Assembly (NCBI GenBank): GCA_964620445.1
Contig: CAZUHB010000007.1
Coordinates: 62,001-126,000, forward strand
Source of the DNA: CAZUHB01 sp964620445
Lineage (GTDB): Bacteria > Planctomycetota > B15-G4 > CAYZWU01
Reading direction: 5' to 3'
DNA length: 64,000 nucleotides
Part shown: piece after piece, positions 8,085 through 16,260 of the stretch
Numbering within the stretch: position 1 is the first letter of the stretch
Layout of the letters: each line of letters opens with the position of its first letter
Position numbers and translations under genes: made by a program
The notes under the pieces: generated by a model
The model's database searches: none
What the model was told of the DNA's origin: nothing
Seen by the model: only the letters and a program-made list of their open reading frames with translations

Positions 8085-9452
8085 TCACGCCTCGATGTTG
8101 TAGTCGCGCAACTTTTCCCAGAGGCTCTTTCGGCTGATCCCCAGGATCATGGCCGCCTGGGCGCGGTGGCCACCGGTCGACTTGAGGACCTCGATGATGT
8201 GTATCCGTTCCGCCTTCATCACCGCTTCCTTGAGCGTCATTTTCGGATTGGGAACTTCGATGGCGGTCTTGAATCGTTCTGAAAGCTTGAGAAAGTGGTC
8301 TTTCTTGAGAAACCGGCCGTCGCCGGCGAGCACAATGGCCCGCTCCACCGCATTTTCCAGTTCGCGCACATTGCCGGGCCAGGTGTAGCGCATGAGAGCA
8401 TCCATCACCTCGGGCTTCACCTCATATTTCCTGTCCGGACTGGCGTGGAGATCGATGAAGTGGGAGACGAGAAGAGGAATATCCTCGCCCCGGTCCCGCA
8501 GGGGGGGAAGCGCGATCGGAACCACGTTGAGGCGATAAAAGAGGTCCTCCCGGAATCCACCCGACTGCATGAGATCCCGAAGGTCGCGCTTGGTGGCAGA
8601 GATCACGCGGATATCGACCTTGATCGTCTTCTCCCCGCCCACGCGGACGATCTCTCTTTCCTGGAGCGCCCGGAGGAGCTTGACCTGCGTGGAGAGATCC
8701 ACGTCGTCGATATCGTCGAGGAAGATCGTCCCACCGTTGGCCAGTTCGAAACGCCCCTTGCGTTCCTTCCGAGCGTCGGTGAATGCGCCTTTCTCATGCC
8801 CGAAGAGCTCCGTTTCGAGAAGGCTCTCCGGCAGAGCGCCGCACGAGACCGCGACGAACTCCTGGTCACGCCTGTCCGAGTTCATGTGAATCGTCCGGGC
8901 GATCACCTCCTTGCCCGTCCCGCTCTCGCCGTCGATGAGCACCGACGCGTTGCTCTTCGCCACATTCCGTACCGTTTTGAGAACGTCTTGCATCGTTTTC
9001 GACGTGCCCACCACGTTCTCGATCCCGGCCATCTTGCCGAGCTGTGCCATGAGGCGGCGGTTGTCGACCTGCAAGCCGTGCAGCCTTGCGACACGCTCGA
9101 CAGAAAGCAGGATATCGCTGTTGAGAAAGGGTTTGAGAATGTAGTTGTAGGCCCCTTGGCGCATGGCGTCCACGGCGGACTCGACCGTTCCGAATCCCGT
9201 GATGACGATGACCTCCGTCTCGGGACGCGATTTCTTGACCTTTTTCAGAAGCGTGAGTCCATCGGTCCCCGGCATTCTGATGTCGGTAATAACCAGATCG
9301 AAGGCCTCGCTCTCGATTTTTCGCAGCGCGTCATCGCCATGGCCCACATCCGAAACGGCGTGCCCCGCAGCGCGCAGATCGTCACCCAGGGTCACGCGGA
9401 TCGTCTTCTCGTCGTCTGCGAGCAGAATTCTCAGCTTCGTGGGCACAGTCAA
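8085..9452 (-). CDS. Sigma-54-type response regulator (NtrC family)
   Basis: 455 residues: receiver domain (1-120; acidic pair D13 D14, phospho-acceptor D57, K107), AAA+ domain (about 145-375; Walker A GESGTGKE at 175-182), and a Fis-type helix-turn-helix at the C-terminus ('AQAAMILGISRKSLWEKLR'). Two functional spots deviate from the textbook form: the sigma-54 contact loop reads GAFTDA (222-227) instead of GAFTGA, and Walker B reads FLDDI (244-248) instead of FLDEI. The start is taken as TTG 9452 because AGGAGG lies 8 nt upstream; a GTG at 9446 is possible. No cognate kinase is adjacent, though a degenerate kinase-like gene lies about 0.9 kb away. It is followed directly by lpxH, so envelope-related regulation is possible but unproven. 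Confidence 0.92.
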   Translation of the reverse strand: MTVPTKLRILLADDEKTIRVTLGDDLRAAGHAVSDVGHGDDALRKIESEAFDLVITDIRMPGTDGLTLLKKVKKSRPETEVIVITGFGTVESAVDAMRQGAYNYILKPFLNSDILLSVERVARLHGLQVDNRRLMAQLGKMAGIENVVGTSKTMQDVLKTVRNVAKSNASVLIDGESGTGKEVIARTIHMNSDRRDQEFVAVSCGALPESLLETELFGHEKGAFTDARKERKGRFELANGGTIFLDDIDDVDLSTQVKLLRALQEREIVRVGGEKTIKVDIRVISATKRDLRDLMQSGGFREDLFYRLNVVPIALPPLRDRGEDIPLLVSHFIDLHASPDRKYEVKPEVMDALMRYTWPGNVRELENAVERAIVLAGDGRFLKKDHFLKLSERFKTAIEVPNPKMTLKEAVMKAERIHIIEVLKSTGGHRAQAAMILGISRKSLWEKLRDYNIEA

Positions 9453-9631
9453 AATAGGTGCCTCCTCATTCTAGAAAACCTGTTTCAGTCCCCATAGCTA
9501 TCTTCTGGAGAGGCGAAGTGATTTCAAGTTTAAATTCGATCGCCGTCAGTAGAATGAAATCTTCAAAAATGTTAGCATGATTAAACTTAGGCTGTTCGGA
9601 CCTTTGAAGTAACAATCCTGACGGGGCAATC

Positions 9632-10204
9632 ATGGACCTGATCGACTCTGTGTTCGAAGAACATATCTCGGTGATGGGCAAGACACGCAAAGAACTTGGC
9701 CGGAAGATTGCCGCGGCCGCGCGCCTGATCGTCGAGAGTTACGCACAGGGCGGCAAGGTCGTTCTCTTCGGCAATGGCGGCAGTGCGGCTGACGCGCTCC
9801 ACCTCGAGGGTGAATTCCTGGTGAGATTCAATTTCGATCGCGACGGCTTGCCGGCGATCGCGATCGGCAGCGGCCTGTCGGCTCTCACGGCGGCGTCGAA
9901 CGACTATTCCTACGAAAAAGCGCTCGCCCACCTCGTACGCGCCCACGTCAATAATGGCGACGTCGCATTGGCCATCTCCACGAGCGGTCGCTCCGCCAAC
10001 GTGGTCCGCGCCGCACGGGCCGCACAGGCGAAGGGCGCCCACGTTGTCGGTCTGACCGGTGCCGAGGGCGGAGAGTTGAAAGAAACCTGCCAGATCCTTC
10101 TCGCCGTGCCCAGCCGGAACACACCCCGCATTCAGGAGGCGCACATCACCATCGGTCACATCATCTGCGAGATCGTGGAGCGGGAAATATACCGGACCGA
10201 TTGA
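9632..10204 (+). CDS. gmhA: Phosphoheptose isomerase / SIS-domain protein
   Basis: 190 residues, a single SIS domain. It should convert sedoheptulose 7-phosphate to D-glycero-D-manno-heptose 7-phosphate for LPS heptose. 'LFGNGGSAADALH' (45-57), 'ISTSGRS' and the C-terminal 'QEAHITIGH' are GmhA hallmarks. Putative zinc ligands H57, E61, Q168 and H176 keep the spacing known for GmhA. Related DiaA proteins have a similar fold but normally lack these ligands, so gmhA is preferred. Start ATG 9632 has a weak Shine-Dalgarno (GACGGGG). It is transcribed divergently from the NtrC-type regulator. No other heptose gene is visible in the window. Confidence 0.85.
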   Translation: MDLIDSVFEEHISVMGKTRKELGRKIAAAARLIVESYAQGGKVVLFGNGGSAADALHLEGEFLVRFNFDRDGLPAIAIGSGLSALTAASNDYSYEKALAHLVRAHVNNGDVALAISTSGRSANVVRAARAAQAKGAHVVGLTGAEGGELKETCQILLAVPSRNTPRIQEAHITIGHIICEIVEREIYRTD

Positions 10205-10238
10205 AAGACTGCTCCCACCTCCCTCACGCGATGGCAAA

Positions 10239-10268
10239 TACAAATTACGGTCCTACAAATTACGGTCC
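10239..10268 (+). repeat. Perfect 15-bp direct repeat, two copies (candidate operator)
   Basis: TACAAATTACGGTCC occurs head-to-tail at 10239-10253 and 10254-10268, about 30 bp before a -10-like hexamer and 110 bp before the kinase-like gene. Exact tandem copies in a promoter region suggest binding of a dimeric regulator on one face of the helix; the regulator is unknown. Confidence 0.6.
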
Positions 10269-10273
10269 GCCTA

Positions 10274-10300
10274 TTACGTGTTTCGACGGTATATGATAAT
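10274..10300 (+). promoter_or_regulatory. Candidate promoter of the kinase-like gene
   Basis: GATAAT at 10295-10300 matches five of six bases of the -10 consensus and sits in an AT-rich stretch. The -35 is poor (TTACGT at 10274-10279), as expected of an activator-dependent promoter. The 15-bp direct repeats end 5 bp upstream of this -35. Confidence 0.4.
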
Positions 10301-10377
10301 ATATTTCGATAGATCTGATACTGAGTACCACACTCGCGGACCGTGTCCGCACCCGCGAAGGGGAAGATAAGGGCTCG

Positions 10378-11442
10378 ATGGACACCGTAATTCTGGTCGC
10401 TACTCACGACAGGGACCCGCTCAGGGCTCTCCTGGAGGAATCCCTCGGCAGGAACGCTTCCGTGACCGTATTTTCCTCACTGGGCGACCTTTACCCTCAG
10501 ATCTTGAAACTCGAACCACTCCTCGTTGTGATCGAGGCGCAAGCGATGAAGAAGGACGAGATCGGGATCATCAAGATCCTGAAAAAGACTTTTTCCACTT
10601 TGCGCATATTGCTGACCTTCCGGATCGAACAGCGCGATGATGCGGCTCTCGCTCTCGCTGGCGGTGTGGATGCCTACATCCTCGAGCCCTACTACATTCA
10701 CGAATTCTCCCACATGGTCAAGCGGGAGTTCCAGAACGCGATCGATCAGAACAAGCGCATGCTCGACCTCAAAATGGACGCCCTCGGATCCTTTGTCGAA
10801 GGTCTGGCGCCGGAGGTGAACAATCCTCTTACCACGATCCGCGGCCTTCTCCAGATCCTCTTGACCGGCGAGAGCGAAACGATGACGAAAACCGAGATCG
10901 CAGAGATCTACGGGCTCATGGAAAAGGAGTCGAGCCGCATCTCGCAGATCGTTCAAGAACTGGAGAACTTTTCCAAGACACGCAAGCCGAAACGGCTCCC
11001 CGTCAATCTTCACACCCTCATCCAGCAGGCCGTGGACGAGGCTCAGGCGAGAGACGAGAAGAAGACGCCGGTCTTCAGCGATCTAGAGCGGTGTCCGGTA
11101 GAGGGGATGGCCGATTTCAACCAGAATGTGTCGGCACTGAAGAGTCTGCTCGGATTCCTCTTGGCGGGTTCCGACGAAAAGCAGGGCAAGATCGTGGTGA
11201 CCGCGTACCCGTCGCACGACCCCGCTTTCATCACCATCGTCATCGACGGGATGTATACCATCTCGCTCGGCCAGGAGGTGCACAAGGCCTTTGTCCCCCT
11301 CTACACCCGCAAAATCATCCGTTTCAGCGATGAGCTCGGCCTGGCTTCGGCTTACGGCATCATTCGCGGCCAAGGGGGGACGATCTCCATCTCCTCGAGG
11401 GACAGGGGAACCCGTTTCGAGATCGAGCTTCCCATCACGTAA
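10378..11442 (+). CDS. Receiver-histidine kinase-like protein with catalytic residues replaced (pseudokinase)
   Basis: 354 residues. Residues 1-120 fold like a receiver domain, but the phospho-acceptor position is Glu (E53, 'LLVVIEAQ') and the conserved Lys is Glu (E103, 'YILEPY'). Residues 131-205 match a HisKA dimerisation domain, with 'GLAPEVNNPLTTIRG' where family members have 'LAHEINNPL': the phospho-histidine is Pro145. The ATPase-like part (about 210-354) keeps late motifs ('FVPLYTRK', 'GLASAYGIIRGQGGTI', 'GTRFEIELP') but the N-box asparagines are absent and 'VIDGMYTIS' replaces the usual D.G box. It is therefore probably not a kinase but a partner or scaffold; E53 may mimic a phosphorylated state (inference). 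It has its own promoter region and terminator, so it is monocistronic. Confidence 0.8.
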   Translation: MDTVILVATHDRDPLRALLEESLGRNASVTVFSSLGDLYPQILKLEPLLVVIEAQAMKKDEIGIIKILKKTFSTLRILLTFRIEQRDDAALALAGGVDAYILEPYYIHEFSHMVKREFQNAIDQNKRMLDLKMDALGSFVEGLAPEVNNPLTTIRGLLQILLTGESETMTKTEIAEIYGLMEKESSRISQIVQELENFSKTRKPKRLPVNLHTLIQQAVDEAQARDEKKTPVFSDLERCPVEGMADFNQNVSALKSLLGFLLAGSDEKQGKIVVTAYPSHDPAFITIVIDGMYTISLGQEVHKAFVPLYTRKIIRFSDELGLASAYGIIRGQGGTISISSRDRGTRFEIELPIT

Positions 11443-11448
11443 GAGCAC

Positions 11449-11482
11449 AAAAAAAAACCGGGTCCTGAGTCCCGGTTTTTTT
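11449..11482. terminator. Bidirectional Rho-independent terminator
   Basis: Stem CCGGG/CCCGG (11458-11462 / 11471-11475) with flanking A and T tracts that extend the pairing and an 8-nt loop. It lies between the convergent kinase-like gene and the secreted-protein gene and should serve both. Confidence 0.85.
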
Positions 11483-11510
11483 CGCTGCTCGTCGATCGCG
11501 CCTGGCGAGA

Positions 11511-12200
11511 TCACGTATATTTCGTTGCCAGGCTCTCCGCCTTGTCCATCGTCTTGATCCTGTTCTTCAGAATCCGGACCTTGACCTTGGACGGTTGCGG
11601 GTCCTCAAATTCCTGGTCGCTGTTTTCTTTTTCGAATCCGTTCTTCTTTTCGAGCCAGGCGAAAACGGAGTCATGGTAGGCCTTCTCCATGGCGTACTTG
11701 ACGCCGGGGAATTCATCGCAGGTCACGATGCCGACGGTCTTCTCTTTCCCTTTTTCCACCTGGTAAATACAGAAAGGGCCACCCGAACGGAACTCGTCGA
11801 GAAAAACCTCGGCTTCCGATCTGGAGTCGTACCCCTTCTTGACTACAGTCACCTTTGGCGAGATCGGCTTCGGAAGGACGAAGGACTGATCCGGAAACTT
11901 CGCCTTCCAGGCCTTCCTGTCTTTGTTCCATCTCTGCTTGGCAGCCTTGTAACGATCGGACAGATCCTTCTTCATGAGGCGGATGATCTCGTCATCGAGG
12001 ATTTCGAAAGTCACTTTTCCCTCGTCATCCAGGATCTTGACGATCTTGAGGTCGTCGGCACCCCTGTAGCCCATCTTGAGGTTGATGTTGATGCCAATTG
12101 CGAGGTTGCTGGTGGTGGTGCGCAATCCATCAGAGCCCAAGGCACTGCTGGAAACGAAGATAGAGATAATCAAGACAATCAGCAAACGCTTAAACAGCAC
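11511..12200 (-). CDS. Secreted protein of unknown function
   Basis: 229 residues starting with a clear Sec signal peptide (hydrophobic run at about 5-20, likely cleavage after ALG). The mature part is charged and Lys-rich, with a basic helical segment about 75-110 ('DRYKAAKQRWNKDRKAWKAKF') read in two halves, and a region containing 'GGPFCIYQVEKGKEKTVGIVT'. Cys146 and Cys160 could form a disulfide. No family is recognised. GGAGG lies just before the ATG (12200). It is transcribed alone, converging on the kinase-like gene and divergent from the Fis-type regulator. Confidence 0.75.
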   Translation of the reverse strand: MLFKRLLIVLIISIFVSSSALGSDGLRTTTSNLAIGININLKMGYRGADDLKIVKILDDEGKVTFEILDDEIIRLMKKDLSDRYKAAKQRWNKDRKAWKAKFPDQSFVLPKPISPKVTVVKKGYDSRSEAEVFLDEFRSGGPFCIYQVEKGKEKTVGIVTCDEFPGVKYAMEKAYHDSVFAWLEKKNGFEKENSDQEFEDPQPSKVKVRILKNRIKTMDKAESLATKYT

Positions 12201-12480
12201 GACAGGTAACCTCCTTGTTATTTGTCGGAAGTCGCTTCTACAAACCCGATATAGAGGTCTCCCTCACCGCGAGTAACAGGTGTGTTGGAAAAGTGTTCGA
12301 GTAATTTCATCTTTTTTGGACGGCCATTGAAACCCTGCCGCCAGCGCTCAAGAAAACGCAGCGCCCGACCCGATAAAGAAACATGGTGAATGTTGCAAAA
12401 AATCATCACGCTTCACAACTGTTCAAGTCGGATATCAGGCTCTCGATATTAAGACAATTCAGATAAAAGGTTTCGAAATC

Positions 12481-13170
12481 ATGGAACAGCCAGGAAAGAG
12501 AATCCTCGTCGTGGCCGGTCCGCCGATCGAATATGCGATCACAGCGCCTCTGAAAGCCGCCGGTCATGAGATCGACGTCGCCGCAGGAGCCACGAATGCC
12601 CATGCCCTCTTGGAGCAAGACGCGGTCGATCTCGTGCTCGTTGATCTCCGCACGCTCGTTGACGATGATCTCGACTCCGTTCTCGAAAGGTGCGGACGTT
12701 CCGGTCGGATTCCGCTCCTCGTTCTGACCGAGCCCGCCACCATGAATCGAGCGGTGAGAGCCCTCGAGGCTGGTGCGGAGAATATTCTTCTCAATCCGGT
12801 CGATCCCAAGGCGATCCAACTGCTTGTCGCGGTCTCTCTCGACAAGAAACGGCTCGGCGACGAGTACCGGACGCTGAGAGGGCGTCTCGAATTGGAGAAA
12901 TCGGATCAGACCGCCCAGCCCGAGCCTGACAGCCCGTGCAACGAGAGTCAGAACAAGATCGTGCCCCTCAAGAAGGCACTGGAAAAGCCGGAGCGAAAGA
13001 TCATTCTCCAAGCGCTGAAATCATATGACTACAACAGGTTGGAGACGGCCAAGGCGCTCCGCATCAACAGAACGACACTCTACAACAAAATGAAGAAACT
13101 GGGACTTCTCAACCGGAAACGCTCTCGAAAGCTCAAACGATCCGCGGCGACGGAAATGTTGCCGGGCTAG
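12481..13170 (+). CDS. Response regulator with Fis-type HTH and partly degenerate receiver
   Basis: 229 residues: receiver domain (7-120) joined through a polar linker to a Fis-type helix-turn-helix (about 163-207, 'ALRINRTTLYNKMKKLGLL'). There is no AAA+ domain, so it resembles the short two-domain RegA/ActR-type regulators that act at sigma-70 promoters. The phospho-acceptor D55 ('LVLVDLR') is present, but the acidic Mg-binding pair is missing ('VVAGPP' at 10-15) and the conserved Lys is Asn105 ('LLNPV'). Phosphorylation may therefore be weak or absent. The Lys/Arg-rich C-terminus may add DNA contacts. The stop codon lies in the left arm of a long inverted repeat. No kinase is adjacent. Confidence 0.85.
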   Translation: MEQPGKRILVVAGPPIEYAITAPLKAAGHEIDVAAGATNAHALLEQDAVDLVLVDLRTLVDDDLDSVLERCGRSGRIPLLVLTEPATMNRAVRALEAGAENILLNPVDPKAIQLLVAVSLDKKRLGDEYRTLRGRLELEKSDQTAQPEPDSPCNESQNKIVPLKKALEKPERKIILQALKSYDYNRLETAKALRINRTTLYNKMKKLGLLNRKRSRKLKRSAATEMLPG

Positions 13171-13251
13171 TCACAATGAAACGACCGACTCCGATCCGCG
13201 TAGTGTAGCCTACGGCTTGCGGATCGGAGTCGGTCGTTTCATTGTAACTAG
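13167..13251. terminator. 85-bp hairpin: 33-bp inverted repeat with one mismatch
   Basis: Arms 13167-13199 and 13219-13251 are complementary over 33 bp with a single mismatch, around a 19-nt loop. The left arm includes the stop codon of the Fis-type regulator. It sits between convergent genes, so termination or RNA end protection is the simplest role. It has no T tract, which is unusual for a Rho-independent terminator. Confidence 0.6.
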
Positions 13252-13312
13252 ATCGGCCTTCCTTTTCGGTCCGGTCGCCCCGCCCGATGGCGGGATGAGC
13301 GCGCACTGACGT

Positions 13313-14338
13313 TTACGTACTCAGACGCTGGCCGTACTGATTCTCGTAATACTTTCTGTAGCGGCCGTCCTTGACTCTCGACCACCACTCCCTGTTCGCC
13401 ACGTACCATTCGACGGTCTCGGCCAGGCCCTCCTTGAATGTGCGGGTCGGCACCCAACCGAGTTTCTCCTCGACATAGGAGATATCCATGGCGTAGCGAC
13501 GGTCGTGACCGGGTCGGTCCTTGACGAACTCGATCAGATTCTGGCTCTTGTCAAGGTGTTTCAATATCGTCTTGACCACATCGAGATTGTTCAGCTCACT
13601 CGCCCCGCCCAGGTTGTAGACCTCCCCCACGACACCCTTTTCCAGAACGACTCTCACACCATCGCAGTGGTCCTCGACATGAATCCAATCCCTCACATTG
13701 AGACCGTCCCCGTAAACGGGGAGCTTCCGTTCTTCGAGCGCGTTGGAAATGATGAGCGGGATCAGCTTTTCGGGGAACTGGTAGGGCCCGTAATTGTTGG
13801 AACAGCGCGTGATCAGCCCGGGAAAGCCGAAGGTGCGGCATGCGGCGTGCACGAGGAGATCGGAGGACGCCTTCGACGCCGAGTAAGGCGAACTCGGATC
13901 GAGAGGGGTTTTCTCCGTGAACGCCGGATCATCGGCGCTCAGGGAACCGTAGACTTCGTCGGTGGAGACATGAACGAATTTTTCCACGCCCGCCGTCCGC
14001 GCGCAATCGATGAGGATCTGCGTTCCGAGCACGTTCGTCTTTATGAAGACGAGGGGATCGAGAATCGATCGGTCCACGTGGGACTCGGCAGCGAAATTCA
14101 CGATCCGATCGATCCCGTTCCGGGTGATCGCCTCCGTCACCTGTCCCTGATCGGCGATATCGCCCTTGACAAAGGTATAGTGATCGTCCTTCTCGACATC
14201 CTTGAGGTTTTCGAGGTTTCCGGCGTACGTCAAGTTGTCGAAGTTGACGACTTTCTCGCCAGGTCTCTTCTTCATGTACTGAAGAATGAAATTCGAGCCT
14301 ATGAATCCGGCTCCGCCAGTGACTAAGAGAGCCCCCAT
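13313..14338 (-). CDS. rmlB: dTDP-glucose 4,6-dehydratase
   Basis: 341 residues, extended short-chain dehydrogenase fold. The NAD-binding GGAGFIGSN is at residues 8-16; 'FVHVSTDEVYG' supplies the Thr-Asp-Glu typical of 4,6-dehydratases, and YSASK the catalytic Tyr/Lys. 'SNNYGPYQFPEKLIPL' and 'NVRDWIHVEDHC' are RmlB signatures. It dehydrates dTDP-glucose to dTDP-4-keto-6-deoxyglucose, a precursor of rhamnose and other deoxysugars. AGGAG precedes the ATG. The next gene upstream encodes a sugar-1-phosphate nucleotidyltransferase that could provide its substrate; rmlC and rmlD are not in the window, so the end product is not decided here. Confidence 0.94.
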   Translation of the reverse strand: MGALLVTGGAGFIGSNFILQYMKKRPGEKVVNFDNLTYAGNLENLKDVEKDDHYTFVKGDIADQGQVTEAITRNGIDRIVNFAAESHVDRSILDPLVFIKTNVLGTQILIDCARTAGVEKFVHVSTDEVYGSLSADDPAFTEKTPLDPSSPYSASKASSDLLVHAACRTFGFPGLITRCSNNYGPYQFPEKLIPLIISNALEERKLPVYGDGLNVRDWIHVEDHCDGVRVVLEKGVVGEVYNLGGASELNNLDVVKTILKHLDKSQNLIEFVKDRPGHDRRYAMDISYVEEKLGWVPTRTFKEGLAETVEWYVANREWWSRVKDGRYRKYYENQYGQRLST

Positions 14339-14525
14339 GCTGATCGTCTCCTTTCACGCGGATGATGCGGTCTTCGAGTATGCCTGTTCTGTTCTTCGGA
14401 AAACAGGCCGCGAACCTTCATCTTGGTTTAGCCTGATCGCCCGACGATTTCCATGAAGATTTCAAAGCGCGCAATAATTCGTCGCACCCGGGCCTGTCCG
14501 GCCGTGAGCTTCGAATGTTGGCGGC

Positions 14526-15251
14526 TCAGGTCTTGTTGGCGCCGGTCTCCCTGATCATTTCGGCCGCTCTCGTGAGAGATCCGATCGTTCCGGCGTCGGT
14601 CCACCAACCCTCGAGAGTGTCGAAAGTCATCTGGCCCCTCTCGATGTACATGTTGTTCACGTCGGTGATCTCCAGTTCGCCGCGGGCCGAGGGCTCGAGA
14701 TTCTTGACGAATTCGAATACCTGCGAGTCGTAGAGATAGATCCCCGTGACCGCCAGGTTCGACTTCGGATGCTCCGGCTTCTCCTCGATTCCGATCACGC
14801 GATCGCCGTCCAGTTCAGCCACACCGAATCGTTTTGGATCGGTAATCTCCTTGAGCAGTATCTTGGCGCCACTTTCCTGGTTCTCGAAATCGCCGACCGC
14901 CTTCTTGATGCTCTTCTCGATGATGTTGTCGCCCAGCACGACGCAGACCTTTTCGTCGCCCACGAACCTGTCCGCCAGTGAAAGGGCGTCGGCGATCCCG
15001 CCCTCGCCGACCTGATAGGTGAAATAGAGGCTGATGCCGAATTCAGATCCGTTGCCGAGAAGCTTCAGGAAATCGCCTGCGCTGTTCCCGCCGGTCACCA
15101 TGAGGATGTCGGTAATGCCCGCGTTCCTGAGGCACTCGATGGGATAATAGATCATCGGCTTGTCGAACACGGGGAGCAGGTGCTTGTTCGTCACCTTTGT
15201 GAGGGGGCTCAACCGCGATCCCAGTCCGCCAGCGAGAATGACGCCTTTCAT
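14526..15251 (-). CDS. Sugar-1-phosphate nucleotidyltransferase (RmlA-type, short form)
   Basis: 241 residues. 'GVILAGGLGSRLSPLT' (3-18) is the nucleotide-binding signature with the conserved Gly-rich loop; 'VTNKHLLPVFDKPMIYYP' and 'VCVVLGDNII' match glucose-1-phosphate thymidylyltransferases, as does 'GWWTDAGTI' near the end. At 241 residues it lacks the C-terminal helical part of the roughly 290-residue RmlA, resembling short-form enzymes. It most likely makes dTDP-glucose from glucose 1-phosphate and dTTP for the neighbouring RmlB; UDP use cannot be excluded. GGAGG lies 6 nt before the ATG. Confidence 0.87.
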   Translation of the reverse strand: MKGVILAGGLGSRLSPLTKVTNKHLLPVFDKPMIYYPIECLRNAGITDILMVTGGNSAGDFLKLLGNGSEFGISLYFTYQVGEGGIADALSLADRFVGDEKVCVVLGDNIIEKSIKKAVGDFENQESGAKILLKEITDPKRFGVAELDGDRVIGIEEKPEHPKSNLAVTGIYLYDSQVFEFVKNLEPSARGELEITDVNNMYIERGQMTFDTLEGWWTDAGTIGSLTRAAEMIRETGANKT

Positions 15252-15276
15252 GATTTCCTCCAGCTTTTCGAAATCG

Positions 15277-16227
15277 TCAACTCAATCTTTGTTTGTACCA
15301 GTCGACCGTTATCTTCAAACCTTCCCTGAGCCCCACGACAGGCCAGTAGCCGAAGGCTTTCTGGGCCTTGCCGATATCGGCGAGCAGGTGCTTGGGATCT
15401 CCCTTTCTCGGTTCGCGGAAGATCGGCTTGACCTTCTGGGCGCCGACCAGCTCCCCGATGATCTCCAGGAGTTCGTTGATCGAGACTCTTTCGCCCATGG
15501 CGATGTTAAATATCTCACCGCCCCCCACTCTCGAAACGGACGCAAAAATATTGGCCATCACCACGTTGCCGACGAACACGAAATCGCGTGTCTGTTCGCC
15601 ATCGCCGTAGACGACCGGCCGCTGGCCCATGAGGAGCTTTCGTATGAAACTCGATATCACACCCGAGTAGTGGGATGATGGATCCTGCCGCGGGCCGAAG
15701 ACATTGAAATACCGCAAGACGACCGTTTCGAGCCCGTAAACCGAGCTGAAGACGCTGCAATACTTCTCGCCGGCCATCTTGTTCACCGCGTAGGGCGAGA
15801 TAGGGCTTTCTCTCATCGACTCGACCTTGGGGAGCGCTTCCGAATCACCGTAAGCCGACGAGGAGCCGGCGTAAACCACTTTCTGCACGCCAACGTCCTT
15901 GGCGGCCAGAAGAACCTTGACGGTACCGTCGAGGTTGACCGTGTTGCTGCTGATCGGATCCCGGACCGATTTCGATACGGACGGAAGCGCTGCCAGGTGA
16001 AAGACGATATCGATCCCATCCATGGCGGCTTGCAGGACATCCATGTCGCGGATGTCGCCGTCGATGATCTCGATCCCCTCCACACCTTTGAGATTCTCAC
16101 GGCTGCCCGTGGAGAAATTGTCCAGAACCCTCGTATTGATGCGGCGTTTCACCATGCCCTCTGCGAGGTGGGACCCTATGAATCCTGCTCCACCTGTGAC
16201 AAGGACGTTCGTCATTCTCTTCGACAT
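15277..16227 (-). CDS. NAD-dependent epimerase, UDP-GlcNAc 4-epimerase-like
   Basis: 316 residues (312 if the second ATG at 16215 is used, which has better spacing from GGGGAG). Rossmann motif GGAGFIGSH, catalytic 'SSSAYG' and YAVNK. The segment 'RYFNVFGPRQDPSSHYSGV' and 'GDGEQTRDFVFV' resemble the WbpP/capsule-type 4-epimerases acting on N-acetylated UDP-hexosamines more than GalE. That would fit with glmS directly upstream, which feeds UDP-GlcNAc. Substrate preference is inferred. It lies in the sugar-nucleotide block, 25 bp upstream of the nucleotidyltransferase. Confidence 0.85.
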   Translation of the reverse strand: MSKRMTNVLVTGGAGFIGSHLAEGMVKRRINTRVLDNFSTGSRENLKGVEGIEIIDGDIRDMDVLQAAMDGIDIVFHLAALPSVSKSVRDPISSNTVNLDGTVKVLLAAKDVGVQKVVYAGSSSAYGDSEALPKVESMRESPISPYAVNKMAGEKYCSVFSSVYGLETVVLRYFNVFGPRQDPSSHYSGVISSFIRKLLMGQRPVVYGDGEQTRDFVFVGNVVMANIFASVSRVGGGEIFNIAMGERVSINELLEIIGELVGAQKVKPIFREPRKGDPKHLLADIGKAQKAFGYWPVVGLREGLKITVDWYKQRLS

Positions 16228-16260
16228 CTCCCCGGAACGGACCTGTTGAAAAGCTCACTC

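Noticed and set aside
12380..12400. Sigma-54 promoter (TGG...TTGCA) before the Fis-type regulator
   Set aside because: The GG and GC elements are 8 nt apart instead of the required 10.
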